Of a stretch of 9,545 bases of DNA, positions 1 to 6,635 are shown in pieces. The notes beneath the pieces were generated by a model that did not search any database, was not told the origin of the DNA, and saw only the letters and a program-made list of their open reading frames with translations. Position 1 is the stretch's first letter. The number at the start of each line of letters is the position of its first letter. The DNA comes from Clostridia bacterium (GTDB taxonomy: Bacteria; Bacillota; Clostridia; Oscillospirales; CAG-382), in the NCBI GenBank assembly GCA_017397605.1, contig JAFQII010000176.1, positions 1 through 9,545 on the forward strand. The letters are read 5' to 3'. A program made the position numbers and the translations under genes.

Positions 1-593
1 ACGGCAAGGAGGAAGGCACGGTCTACTATACCACCGATGCCAAAGCACAGAGCTACTACCTTGACCTCTTTGCGGCAAAAGAGATTCCCGTGCTGTTGTT
101 TGACACGCTGATGGACACCAACTACGCACAGTTTGTCGAGAGCAAAAACGACAAGATCAAGTTCCGCCGCATCGACTCCGACCTCGATGCGATCAAGGGA
201 GAGGGCGAAACCGAGACGGGAACGTTGGAGACGCTCTTTAAGACCGCCATCGGCAAGGAAGATGCCAAGGTGACCTTTGTCCCGCTGGGCGAAGAAGACG
301 CGCCTGCGCTCGTCTCCGTCAGCGAAGAGAGCCGCCGCATGGCGGATATGATGCGCATGTACAGCATGCAGGGCGGCAAGGAAGACTTCTCGTTCCCCGT
401 GGAAGAGGTTCTCTCCGTCAACACCCAAAGCGCGCTGATCAAAAAGCTTGCGTCGTTGCCCGAAGGTGACGAAAAAGCCGCGCGCATCGCCAAGCACATC
501 TACCTCTCCGCGGTCATGCTCGCACGTCCCCTCACACCCGAGGAACTGCGCGACTACGTGACGCTTAACCGAGAGATTTTGATGGAATTGTAA
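1..593 (+). CDS. htpG: Molecular chaperone HtpG (HSP90 family), C-terminal part, 5' truncated by window
   Basis: This is the last 196 codons of an HSP90-family chaperone, an ATP-dependent cytosolic dimer that remodels client proteins. The frame is open from base 3 and ends at TAA 591-593, directly followed by an in-frame TAG. The visible part begins GKEEGTVYYTTDAKAQSYYL, which matches the HSP90 middle/C-terminal junction, where family members read roughly 'G-x-x-x-IYYxT'. It continues with a 'PVLLFDTLMD' strand-helix segment and then the C-terminal dimerisation domain, with SEESRRMADMMRMYSM and a late helix VLSVNTQSALIKKLASL, equivalent to the 'LNxxHPLVKKL' helix of HtpG. The N-terminal GHKL ATPase domain lies outside the window. 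No MEEVD tail is present, as expected for a bacterial HtpG. The gene converges on the sigma-factor gene, and a terminator lies between them. Identification rests on recognised family sequence and is fairly secure. Confidence 0.92.
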   Translation, partial: GKEEGTVYYTTDAKAQSYYLDLFAAKEIPVLLFDTLMDTNYAQFVESKNDKIKFRRIDSDLDAIKGEGETETGTLETLFKTAIGKEDAKVTFVPLGEEDAPALVSVSEESRRMADMMRMYSMQGGKEDFSFPVEEVLSVNTQSALIKKLASLPEGDEKAARIAKHIYLSAVMLARPLTPEELRDYVTLNREILMEL

Positions 594-603
594 TAGAGAA
601 CGT

Positions 604-639
604 CATAAGGACCTTTCTTTAAAAAGAAAGGTCCTTATG
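604..639. repeat. Perfect 17-bp inverted repeat with 2-nt centre downstream of htpG
   Basis: Both arms are 17 bp (604-620 and 623-639, the left arm being CATAAGGACCTTTCTTT) and are exact reverse complements around a central AA. As RNA this would fold into a very stable hairpin with the innermost A-U pairs opened to make a loop. On the plus strand no T-run follows it (the next bases are TATCCCC), so it is not a standard intrinsic terminator by itself. It sits between htpG and the separate T-tailed hairpin at 661-689. It could be a transcript-end stabilising hairpin, a bidirectional partial terminator for the convergent genes, or a dispersed repeat element. The palindrome is seen directly; its role is unknown. 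Confidence 0.8.
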
Positions 640-660
640 TATCCCCAAAGAAATTGATTG

Positions 661-689
661 CCGAAAACTGACGTTTTCGGTGATTTTTT
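661..689 (+). terminator. Intrinsic terminator of htpG
   Basis: An 8-bp perfect stem (CCGAAAAC at 661-668 paired with GTTTTCGG at 673-680) closes a 4-nt loop, TGAC. After 3 nt comes a run of six T (684-689). This is a standard Rho-independent terminator in the direction of htpG. It overlaps the last codon and stop codon of the convergent sigma-factor gene (stop at 688-690), so the two genes are packed tail to tail. On the minus strand the hairpin is not followed by a T-run. Confidence 0.8.
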
Positions 690-2310
690 ATAAGATCAAA
701 TATGCACCGATGACCTTGCTTGTGTTTTCGTCATGCTTGATCCAGCTGTCGGCGAGCGCCTGCTCCAGAACATCCGAGCGGTCAAAGCCCACGTTACTGC
801 ACGCGAGCGCGCAGATCGATTCGTTTTTACGGAATCGTGTGGGCAGATCACTCATCGTTACTTTGTTGGAGTGTTCCGCAAGTTCGTCAAAAAGTTTTCT
901 GATTTGATCGGCAAGCGATCTGATTTCGTTTCTGTCCTCTTCGCAAAGCTCGCTGACGTATTTGTCGGAGAGACGTCCGTCAAAGACGAGAATGTTCGGA
1001 ACGTACCCTTCACCGTCCGTACGGATGTAACCGTATTGCAACAGATTGTCCAGCATGCCCTTTGAGCACTCCTTCCATTGACCTTTTGCCACGAGCTGCA
1101 GCGCGTAGCCTTCCTCGTGAGAGATGCATTCGGGAGTCTGCAGATGGATGTCTCCGTGCATGAATTTGAACTGATCGAAATTCACAGACGGCAGATCATC
1201 GCGTGTGGAAAAGCAACCGTGCAAACCGACAAACGGCAGGTGAGGTCTGTTTGAGATCTGATAGCCGACGATTTCCCATCGTCCGTCATTGGGACGCTCG
1301 CGGTACTTAAGGCGCGCGTGCGTAGGATAGCGGAACCAATCGTATGTGCGCATCAATAATGTCCACTTGGCATCCTCATAACTTACATAATCTCCATAGT
1401 ACGAAATACCCGCACGTACGCATGCCGCATGGAATGTATCCAACAGTTTTTCCAGCAGGGAAGTGATCTTTGCTGTCAAAGATGCGTTTTTGGCTGCAAC
1501 CTTTTCCTGTGTTTCGCGGCTGATGATCGGAAAATCCGTTTCGTACTTGTTGCCGTCTTTGACCAAAAAGGTCTGCTCGACAAGATAGTTCAGTTCATCT
1601 TCCATGTAAGGCAGGGCGACGCCCAGCTCCAAAGCAAGCTCTTCTGCGGTGGAAGGGTTGTCGTACGCCTCCAAAAAGATGTTTTTGTACATCGCATGTC
1701 TCAAAATTGTCCAAGGCTGTCCGTATTTTCCAAATGCGCTGCAATTGTTGACAAAATTGATTTCCTCGGGCTTGTAGCTTCTGACTCCGAATTCTTTTGC
1801 CATTTCCATTCCTTCTTTCAAAATCTTTCTTGCGCGGTGGAGCTTGGACTCCACCGTTCCTTTCGGAAGTCCCAATGCTTCTGCAATCTCGCGTACATGC
1901 TTGTTTTCAAAATAGTACGCGATCAGAATATTGCGGTAATCGGATGAAACAAACGCCAGCTCGCGCCGTAGCAGAGCCAATTGCTCGTTGTAGACGGTTT
2001 GTTCCTCGATGTCGCTGTTTTCGTCGGCAGGTTCGTATTCTGTGATATCGGTCCCGGACACCGACTCGCGTTCCCTGCGTCTCCGTTTTGCCCATGCGGC
2101 GTAACGGTTGCGCGCGATCTGCCATACGTATGCAGAAAAATTTGACGGCTCTGTGCCTTTTTGCAGAGCAGAAAGGATGCCGACCAGGATATCACTGGTC
2201 AGATCCTCCGCTTCAACGCTGTCGCCCGTCTTTTTGAGGCAAAAGTAAAACAGCTTCTCCGCATATTCGTCTGTGAGTGCTTTGATAAGCATTTCGTTTT
2301 GCATTGTCAT
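688..2310 (-). CDS. ECF-like sigma-70 family sigma factor with ~370-residue C-terminal extension
   Basis: This is a 540-residue protein predicted to direct RNA polymerase to a specific promoter set. Residues ~10-80 form sigma region 2: helix YAEKLFYFCLKKTGDSVEAEDLTSDI, then FSAYVWQIARNRYAAWAKRRRRE with its basic end. After an acidic linker (~88-110), residues ~111-168 form region 4, with DYRNILIAYYFENKHVREIAEALGL and the HTH GLPKGTVESKLHRARKIL. Ordinary ECF factors end here at about 170-200 residues. This one continues to 540. Residues ~205-262 look like a winged helix (STAEELALELGVALPYMEDELNYLVEQTFLVKDGNKYE). A long helical stretch follows (~264-300), then a Trp/Tyr/His-rich, probably beta-rich part with RPHLPFVGLHG near 355-365, and a final helical region. 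No membrane segment is visible. ATG 2310 is chosen because AAAGGAGGT ends 4 nt upstream; TTG 2313 is too close, and ATG 2304 is possible. No anti-sigma gene is adjacent, so the extension may be the built-in regulator (inference). Target promoters are unknown. Confidence 0.85.
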   Translation of the reverse strand: MTMQNEMLIKALTDEYAEKLFYFCLKKTGDSVEAEDLTSDILVGILSALQKGTEPSNFSAYVWQIARNRYAAWAKRRRRERESVSGTDITEYEPADENSDIEEQTVYNEQLALLRRELAFVSSDYRNILIAYYFENKHVREIAEALGLPKGTVESKLHRARKILKEGMEMAKEFGVRSYKPEEINFVNNCSAFGKYGQPWTILRHAMYKNIFLEAYDNPSTAEELALELGVALPYMEDELNYLVEQTFLVKDGNKYETDFPIISRETQEKVAAKNASLTAKITSLLEKLLDTFHAACVRAGISYYGDYVSYEDAKWTLLMRTYDWFRYPTHARLKYRERPNDGRWEIVGYQISNRPHLPFVGLHGCFSTRDDLPSVNFDQFKFMHGDIHLQTPECISHEEGYALQLVAKGQWKECSKGMLDNLLQYGYIRTDGEGYVPNILVFDGRLSDKYVSELCEEDRNEIRSLADQIRKLFDELAEHSNKVTMSDLPTRFRKNESICALACSNVGFDRSDVLEQALADSWIKHDENTSKVIGAYLIL

Positions 2311-2314
2311 CAAG

Positions 2315-2323
2315 ACCTCCTTT
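2315..2323 (-). promoter_or_regulatory. Strong ribosome binding site deciding the sigma-factor start
   Basis: On the minus strand the sequence reads AAAGGAGGT, then CTTG, then ATG at 2310. It is a near-perfect anti-Shine-Dalgarno complement. The spacing excludes the TTG at 2313 and favours ATG 2310 over ATG 2304. Confidence 0.75.
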
Positions 2324-2336
2324 CACTCATATAGTG

Positions 2337-2359
2337 TGCAAAGCATGCAGTTGCTTGCA
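2337..2359. promoter_or_regulatory. Imperfect inverted repeat in the leader region of the sigma-factor gene
   Basis: TGCAAAGCA (2337-2345) and TGCTTGCA (2352-2359) are inverted copies apart from one extra A, around a 6-nt centre. The repeat lies between the upstream terminator and the ribosome binding site, where a promoter for the sigma gene would have to be. No convincing sigma-A promoter is seen: the best fit is TTGCAA, 18 nt, CACTAT, which is weak. The repeat may be an operator, a leader hairpin, or chance. Confidence 0.3.
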
Positions 2360-2369
2360 AAAAGATTTG

Positions 2370-2406
2370 AAAAAATATCCGACAGACCAACCCGGCCTGT
2401 CGGATA
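2370..2406 (-). terminator. Intrinsic terminator of the lipoprotein pair (possibly bidirectional)
   Basis: A 10-bp perfect stem (2376-2385 TATCCGACAG with 2397-2406 CTGTCGGATA) closes an 11-nt loop that can extend with two more G-C pairs. On the minus strand the stem is followed immediately by six T (2370-2375). It lies 15 nt past the stop of the second lipoprotein gene and before the sigma gene, so it separates the two or leaves only read-through. On the plus strand a six-T run (2409-2414) also follows, making the element symmetrical. Confidence 0.88.
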
Positions 2407-2421
2407 CGTTTTTTGAGGAAA

Positions 2422-3960
2422 TCAGTCGATTGCTCTGTAGGTTGCAATCGTGTCGTCCATTGCCGCCTGAACAGTCGGCTCGATGGCTTGCCATCTGGAA
2501 ACAAATGTGTTTGTCCCGGAGAACGCGATGTTGTTCATAAAGCCTGTAATGGAGTTTGCGTCGCCTTCGCTCGCACCGCCCCAGTTGTACACGGTACCGT
2601 AGTCGTATACACGGCTGTCAAAGATCAGATCAAGCATCGCTTCGCTCTCGTCGTCCTGAATTTTACGTTCTTTCATGACGACTTCAATGTACGCTTCTTT
2701 GACCGTATCGGTCGAGGACTGCATCAATGCGTCGATGATGATCGAGGACATCTCGGGGTCTGCGGCGTTGTTGGGAATTGCAACAGAGCTTGCATAAAGC
2801 GTCGAAACACGAACGTAATAATCGTCCTGCGCTTCGTCAAACTTCGGTGCGGGCAACACGCCGAAATTACAGTCATACTCGCCGAGCACGAGAATCGCAT
2901 TGAGCGATACCGCACGGAACAATGCACGCTTGGAAGCGATCGCTTCGGTTGCGCCCTCCCAAACAGTCAAGCCGTCTGCCACCGCAGAAGAACCGAAGCC
3001 CTTGGAAAGATTATCGATCTGACCGCACGCGGTTTCGTCATTGACGAGATCAAAAATCTTGTTGTACGCCGTGGTAGCCTGCTCGGAGTAGATTGTCAAA
3101 ACAGGCTCGTCGTTTTGGTCTTTGCCGGTAAAGCGCAAACCGCAACCGATAAACATGCTGGAAATAAAGTTGTTGTTAACAAGGAAACCGTACGTATCCT
3201 TATGGGTCATGCCGGACTCGCCGTCAGTGTCCCCGGTGATCTTTTGCGCCATTTCGCGCAGCTTGTCGAGCGTCCATTTTCCGCTTGTGACAAGATCGTA
3301 CGGGTTTTCCAGATTGTTGTCCTTGATCATATCCTTGTTAAACAGCAAAACATGTGTAACGTCGTAGGTCAGCAAGGAGAGATCGCCTGTGACAAAATAG
3401 TTTTTGCCGCCGATGGACAAACCCTTGACGGAGCCTTGGTCATAATAAGGCTGATCGAGATGGATGTTTTCCATCTGTGCAAGGTCAAGCAAATATCCTT
3501 CCTGCGCGATGCTTGCCGCTACGGGCAGGTAAGGCATGACAAAGTCATAGGTGCTGATACCCGATACAGCGTTTTCGCGCAGAGTATTTGCCATTTCGGG
3601 TGTGGAAGAAGTGCGGTCTTGCTCAAACGTAACACCAAACCGCTCCGTAACCAAATTGTTTCGGTTGGTGATCGCGGTATTAAGCGCGTCGTAGGATTCT
3701 TCGTGCGGCAAAAGTTCTACAGACTTATACGACGTCATGTAGTCGCCTTCGACAAGGACGCGGATCACTTTTCCGCTGTAATCCTTTTCGGGCAGGTTGG
3801 AGAAAAGGACAAACTCCTCTTCCTTGGATACCTCAGTCGACACGTCGGAAGAAACTGCTTCGGAAGAAGTGCTCTCCTCCTGCTGTGCACAAGACACAGC
3901 AGTAAGGAGCATGATTATCAATAACACAAAGGATAGGGAACGCACGATAAACTGTTTCAT
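2422..3960 (-). CDS. Extracellular solute-binding lipoprotein, copy 2 of a tandem pair
   Basis: This 512-residue protein is predicted to be exported and lipid-anchored on the outer face of the membrane. It has a basic start (MKQFIVRS), a hydrophobic core and lipobox AVSC with Cys24, followed by a Ser/Glu-rich linker (~25-48). The mature part is shaped like an ABC substrate-binding protein. It contains YDFVMPYLPVAASIAQEGYLLDL, NYFVTGDLSLL, the hinge-type segment VLLFNKDMIKDNNLENPYDL, SGKWTLDKLREMAQ and the acidic loop GDTDGESGM followed by DTYGF (~240-255). That loop corresponds to the Asp/Gly-rich, calcium-type loop found in many sugar-binding proteins. It is closely related over its full length to the protein encoded upstream (5515-3983), and the gap is 22 nt, so the two are co-transcribed. 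The start is set by the signal peptide and by AAAGGAGA at 3970-3977; a longer in-frame start at 4059 would bury the signal peptide. The ligand is unknown and no permease or ATPase is adjacent. Confidence 0.85.
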   Translation of the reverse strand: MKQFIVRSLSFVLLIIMLLTAVSCAQQEESTSSEAVSSDVSTEVSKEEEFVLFSNLPEKDYSGKVIRVLVEGDYMTSYKSVELLPHEESYDALNTAITNRNNLVTERFGVTFEQDRTSSTPEMANTLRENAVSGISTYDFVMPYLPVAASIAQEGYLLDLAQMENIHLDQPYYDQGSVKGLSIGGKNYFVTGDLSLLTYDVTHVLLFNKDMIKDNNLENPYDLVTSGKWTLDKLREMAQKITGDTDGESGMTHKDTYGFLVNNNFISSMFIGCGLRFTGKDQNDEPVLTIYSEQATTAYNKIFDLVNDETACGQIDNLSKGFGSSAVADGLTVWEGATEAIASKRALFRAVSLNAILVLGEYDCNFGVLPAPKFDEAQDDYYVRVSTLYASSVAIPNNAADPEMSSIIIDALMQSSTDTVKEAYIEVVMKERKIQDDESEAMLDLIFDSRVYDYGTVYNWGGASEGDANSITGFMNNIAFSGTNTFVSRWQAIEPTVQAAMDDTIATYRAID

Positions 3961-3982
3961 GCAGCGGCGTCTCCTTTCGCTT

Positions 3983-5515
3983 TTAGTCGAGGTATGCGTC
4001 GATGGTTTCGTCCATCTTGGCCTGTACAGCGGATTCGATGGACTGCCAGGAGGATGCAAAGGTGTTGGAGCCGGAGATTGCGATCGCGTTCATAAAGCCG
4101 GAGATGGAGTTGATGTCAGCTTCGTTTGTGCCGCCCCAGTGATAGATGGAGCCAAGGTCGTATACGCGGCTGTTGAAGATGATGTCGAGCATCTTTTCAC
4201 TGTCGTAGTCCTGAACCTTACGGTCTGTCATGATGACCTGGAAGTATGCGTTTTTGGTGGTGTCGGTGGATGCCTGCATCAGCGCATCGGTGATGATTGC
4301 GGACATTTCGGGATCTTCGGCGTTAAACGGAATTGCAACGGAGGTTGCATATACGGTAGAAACGCGGGAGTAATAGTTATCCTGCGCGGCATCGTATTTC
4401 GGAACAGGCAGAACACCGAAGTTGCCTTCGTAGTCGCCGTGATCAAAGATATCAATCAGCGCGATTGCGCGGAACAATGCTCTCTTGTCAGCGATGGATT
4501 CGATTGCGGCAATCCAGATGTTTTTTCCTGCAGCAGTAGCGGAAGTGTAGTAGCTGTTGCTTGCAGCGCTGAACTGACAGGTTGCGCTGACGTTGGTGAC
4601 GAGATCGTAGATCTTTTCGTATACGCGTGCGGGACCTTCGCCCGTGATGGCGATAATCGGTTCGTCGTTGTTGTCCTTGGTGGTCAGACGCTGACCTGCA
4701 CCGATATACATACTGAGGATAAAGTTATCGTTGACAAGGAAACCGTAGGTGTCGGTGTAGCTCATGCCGGATTCGCCGTCGGTGTCGCCGGTGATCTTGC
4801 TGGACATTTCCAACATCTTATCGAGCGTCCATTCGCCGTTTTCAACAAGGGTATAAGGATCATCCATGCTGTTGTCCTTGATCACGTCTTTGTTAAAGAC
4901 AATTGCATGCGTGCATGCAAAGGAGAGCAGGGAGAGGTCGCCCGTGACAAAATAGTTCTTGCCTGCAACGGAAAGGTCGGAGACGGAGCCCTGGTCGTAG
5001 TATTTCTGATCAAGATGGATGTGCTCAAGCTCGTTGAGGTCGTACAGCGAGCCTTCGAGCGCGAGTGTTGCAGCATCACTCATGTAGGGCATAGCCATGT
5101 CGTAGAGGCTGATGCCGGCAACTGCGTTGTCACGCAGGGTGGACAGCAACTCGCCGCTTGCAGCCGTACGCTCTTCAACGATGTTGACACCGAACTTCTC
5201 GGTGATGAGATCGTTACGCGTCTGGATAGCCGTATTCAGACCGCTGTAGGATTCTGCCTGAACGGTCAGCTCTACGGATCTGTAGGTGTTCATGTAGTCA
5301 CCTTCAACCAAAACGGTAAAATCTCTGCCGCCGTAGTTCTTGTCGGGCAAGTTGGAAAACAGAACAAATTTTTCTTCCTCTTTGGATTCGGTTTGCGAGG
5401 TAGCGGAAGAAGCCGTCTCGGATACGTCCTCGGTCTCTCCGCAAGCGACGGCAAGCACGCCGAATGCCAGAGCCATCACGAGACAGAGGATGCGGGTAAG
5501 CAGGGAAATTTTCAT
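3983..5515 (-). CDS. Extracellular solute-binding lipoprotein, copy 1 of a tandem pair
   Basis: This 510-residue lipoprotein is the first gene of the minus-strand transcript. Its signal peptide (MKISLLTRILCLVMALAFGVLAVAC) ends in lipobox LAVAC with Cys25, and a Ser/Thr/Glu-rich tether follows. The start of the mature part, FVLFSNLPDKNYGGRDFTVL, is nearly the same as in copy 2, and similarity continues to the C-terminus. Shared blocks include VEGDYM, HIHLDQKYYDQGSV, KNYFVTGDLSLL, KITGDTDGESGM, ADKRALFRA, GNFGVLPVPK, DPEMSAIITDALMQASTDT, NSRVYDLGS and WGGTNEADINSI. By eye identity is about 60 percent. The most divergent stretch is ~310-345, which may carry ligand specificity (inference). ATG 5515 has AGGAGG at 5522-5527 with 6-nt spacing and a consensus sigma-A promoter upstream. 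A substrate-binding role, probably for a carbohydrate or oligosaccharide, follows from the fold family. The ligand and partner transporter cannot be named. Confidence 0.86.
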   Translation of the reverse strand: MKISLLTRILCLVMALAFGVLAVACGETEDVSETASSATSQTESKEEEKFVLFSNLPDKNYGGRDFTVLVEGDYMNTYRSVELTVQAESYSGLNTAIQTRNDLITEKFGVNIVEERTAASGELLSTLRDNAVAGISLYDMAMPYMSDAATLALEGSLYDLNELEHIHLDQKYYDQGSVSDLSVAGKNYFVTGDLSLLSFACTHAIVFNKDVIKDNSMDDPYTLVENGEWTLDKMLEMSSKITGDTDGESGMSYTDTYGFLVNDNFILSMYIGAGQRLTTKDNNDEPIIAITGEGPARVYEKIYDLVTNVSATCQFSAASNSYYTSATAAGKNIWIAAIESIADKRALFRAIALIDIFDHGDYEGNFGVLPVPKYDAAQDNYYSRVSTVYATSVAIPFNAEDPEMSAIITDALMQASTDTTKNAYFQVIMTDRKVQDYDSEKMLDIIFNSRVYDLGSIYHWGGTNEADINSISGFMNAIAISGSNTFASSWQSIESAVQAKMDETIDAYLD

Positions 5516-5531
5516 AAAAAGCCTCCTATTT

Positions 5532-5549
5532 CAAACCAAATGCGGTTTG
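5532..5549 (-). promoter_or_regulatory. Inverted repeat at the 5' end of the lipoprotein transcript
   Basis: CAAACC (5532-5537) and GGTTTG (5544-5549) are perfect 6-bp inverted arms around 6 nt. They lie just downstream of the expected transcription start (~5552) and 4 nt upstream of the ribosome binding site. The site could bind a repressor dimer or form a 5' stabilising hairpin. The arms are short, so chance is possible. Confidence 0.4.
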
Positions 5550-5558
5550 TTTTTTGTT

Positions 5559-5587
5559 ATGATACCACAAAAAAATCATTTCGTCAA
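5559..5587 (-). promoter_or_regulatory. Sigma-A promoter of the lipoprotein operon
   Basis: On the minus strand: -35 TTGACG (5587-5582), a 17-bp spacer that includes a T-tract, and -10 TATCAT (5564-5559). Spacing is ideal and each box has one mismatch to consensus. The expected start is near 5552, giving a leader of about 37 nt before ATG 5515. It indicates housekeeping rather than alternative-sigma transcription. Confidence 0.8.
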
Positions 5588-5605
5588 GAAAAAATGCTGT
5601 TTTCT

Positions 5606-5634
5606 TTGACAAATACAAAAAATTGTGATATACT
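5606..5634 (+). promoter_or_regulatory. Sigma-A promoter of the phoH-ybeY-era-recO-mutS2 operon
   Basis: Consensus -35 TTGACA (5606-5611), a 17-bp spacer, and -10 TATACT (5629-5634) with TGTGA just before it. The expected start is near 5641, about 35 nt upstream of ATG 5676. It is divergent to the lipoprotein promoter, with 18 bp between the two -35 boxes. Confidence 0.87.
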
Positions 5635-5675
5635 ATCATCTGTAGAAATAGGATTTTTGGTTGAAAAGGGTATTT

Positions 5676-6635
5676 ATGTACGAAAAAATCATTGACGAAC
5701 TATCGATAGACTTTCTCTCGCAGCTTTACGGAACGTTGGATTCCAATCTTGTGACCATTGAGGACGCGTTTGACGTCTCGGTATCCTGCCGCGACGGCGG
5801 TGTCAAGGTGCAGGGCGTTCACGAGGGCAACGTCGCGCAGGCGGCGGCGTGTATTTTGCAGCTGTACCGTTTGTTTACCATTTCGGGCACGCTGGATACC
5901 AACAGTATCGGATATATCATTTCTATGATCCGCGAGGATAGGGCAGAAGAGCTTTCCGCCCTGTACAGCGATTGCATCTGCTTGACAAGCAAGGGTAAGC
6001 CCGTCAAGGCGCGCACCGTCGGTCAGCGCAAATACGTCGATGCGATCAAAAAGAACACGCTCGTGTTCGGCGTCGGCCCTGCGGGAACGGGCAAAACGTT
6101 TCTCGCTGTTGCAATGGCGGTCACCGCACTCAAGCAAAAGCAGATCTCGCGCATCATCCTGACCAGACCTGCGGTGGAAGCGGGCGAAAAACTCGGCTTC
6201 CTGCCGGGTGATTTGCAAAGCAAGATCGATCCGTATCTCCGCCCGCTGTATGATGCACTGGGCGAATTGCTCGGCGGAGAGGGTGCGGCACGCAATGCCG
6301 AAAAAGGCGTGATTGAGGTCTGTCCGCTGGCGTATATGCGCGGCAGAACGCTGGACGATGCGTTTATCATTCTGGACGAAGCACAAAACACCACACCCGA
6401 GCAGATGAAAATGTTTTTGACACGTCTCGGCAACAACAGCAAAGCCGTTGTCACGGGCGACGTTACACAGATCGACCTGCCTAAGATGTGCAAGAGCGGT
6501 CTGGTCGAGGCAATTGACATTTTGCAAAACATCAAGGATATCGAAATTTTCAGATTTACGCGCAAGGATGTTGTGCGCCATCCGCTGGTGCAAAAGATCA
6601 TCGAGGCGTATGAAATCAAAGGTGGCAGACAATGA
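5676..6635 (+). CDS. phoH: PhoH-like ATPase (YbeZ/PhoH family)
   Basis: This 319-residue cytosolic P-loop ATPase belongs to the PhoH/YbeZ family, which is linked to RNA metabolism and works with YbeY. Residues 1-105 are the small N-terminal part seen in this family, with VKVQGVHEGNVAQAAACILQLYRL. The ATPase domain starts at RTVGQRKYVDAI (113-124). It has Walker A GPAGTGKT (134-141), ILTRPAVEAGEKLGFLPGDL after it, Walker B FIILDEAQN (D234, E235) and the sensor-like VVTGDVTQIDLP (258-269). The end FRFTRKDVVRHPLVQKIIEAYE is typical. Length fits the family. The start ATG 5676 has GAAAAGGG 5 nt upstream; the in-frame TTG at 5661 overlaps that site and is rejected. It is the first gene of the operon, and its stop overlaps the ybeY start (ATGA). 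All catalytic motifs are intact. Confidence 0.95.
   Translation: MYEKIIDELSIDFLSQLYGTLDSNLVTIEDAFDVSVSCRDGGVKVQGVHEGNVAQAAACILQLYRLFTISGTLDTNSIGYIISMIREDRAEELSALYSDCICLTSKGKPVKARTVGQRKYVDAIKKNTLVFGVGPAGTGKTFLAVAMAVTALKQKQISRIILTRPAVEAGEKLGFLPGDLQSKIDPYLRPLYDALGELLGGEGAARNAEKGVIEVCPLAYMRGRTLDDAFIILDEAQNTTPEQMKMFLTRLGNNSKAVVTGDVTQIDLPKMCKSGLVEAIDILQNIKDIEIFRFTRKDVVRHPLVQKIIEAYEIKGGRQ

Noticed and set aside
2413..3924. 503-codon open frame on the plus strand
   Set aside because: Antisense shadow of the second lipoprotein gene. It has no ribosome binding site or recognisable motif, and it starts within the terminator region.
3961..4059. 33-codon N-terminal extension of the second lipoprotein
   Set aside because: It would overlap the upstream gene and place a basic, Pro-rich stretch before a clear signal peptide. 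ATG 3960 has its own ribosome binding site.
2422..5515. The lipoproteins acting as anti-sigma factors for the nearby sigma factor
   Set aside because: They are secreted and lipid-anchored, with no cytoplasmic anti-sigma or zinc-binding domain and no transmembrane helix beyond the signal peptide.
5661..5675. TTG start for phoH five codons upstream
   Set aside because: It overlaps the GAAAAGGG ribosome binding site that properly serves ATG 5676.
3797..5695. 632-codon open frame on the plus strand
   Set aside because: It lies antisense to the first lipoprotein gene and runs through both promoters into phoH. Its translation is rich in Val/Asp/Cys with no recognisable domain, as expected from the codon bias of the opposite strand. 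The minus-strand genes have signal peptides and ribosome binding sites.
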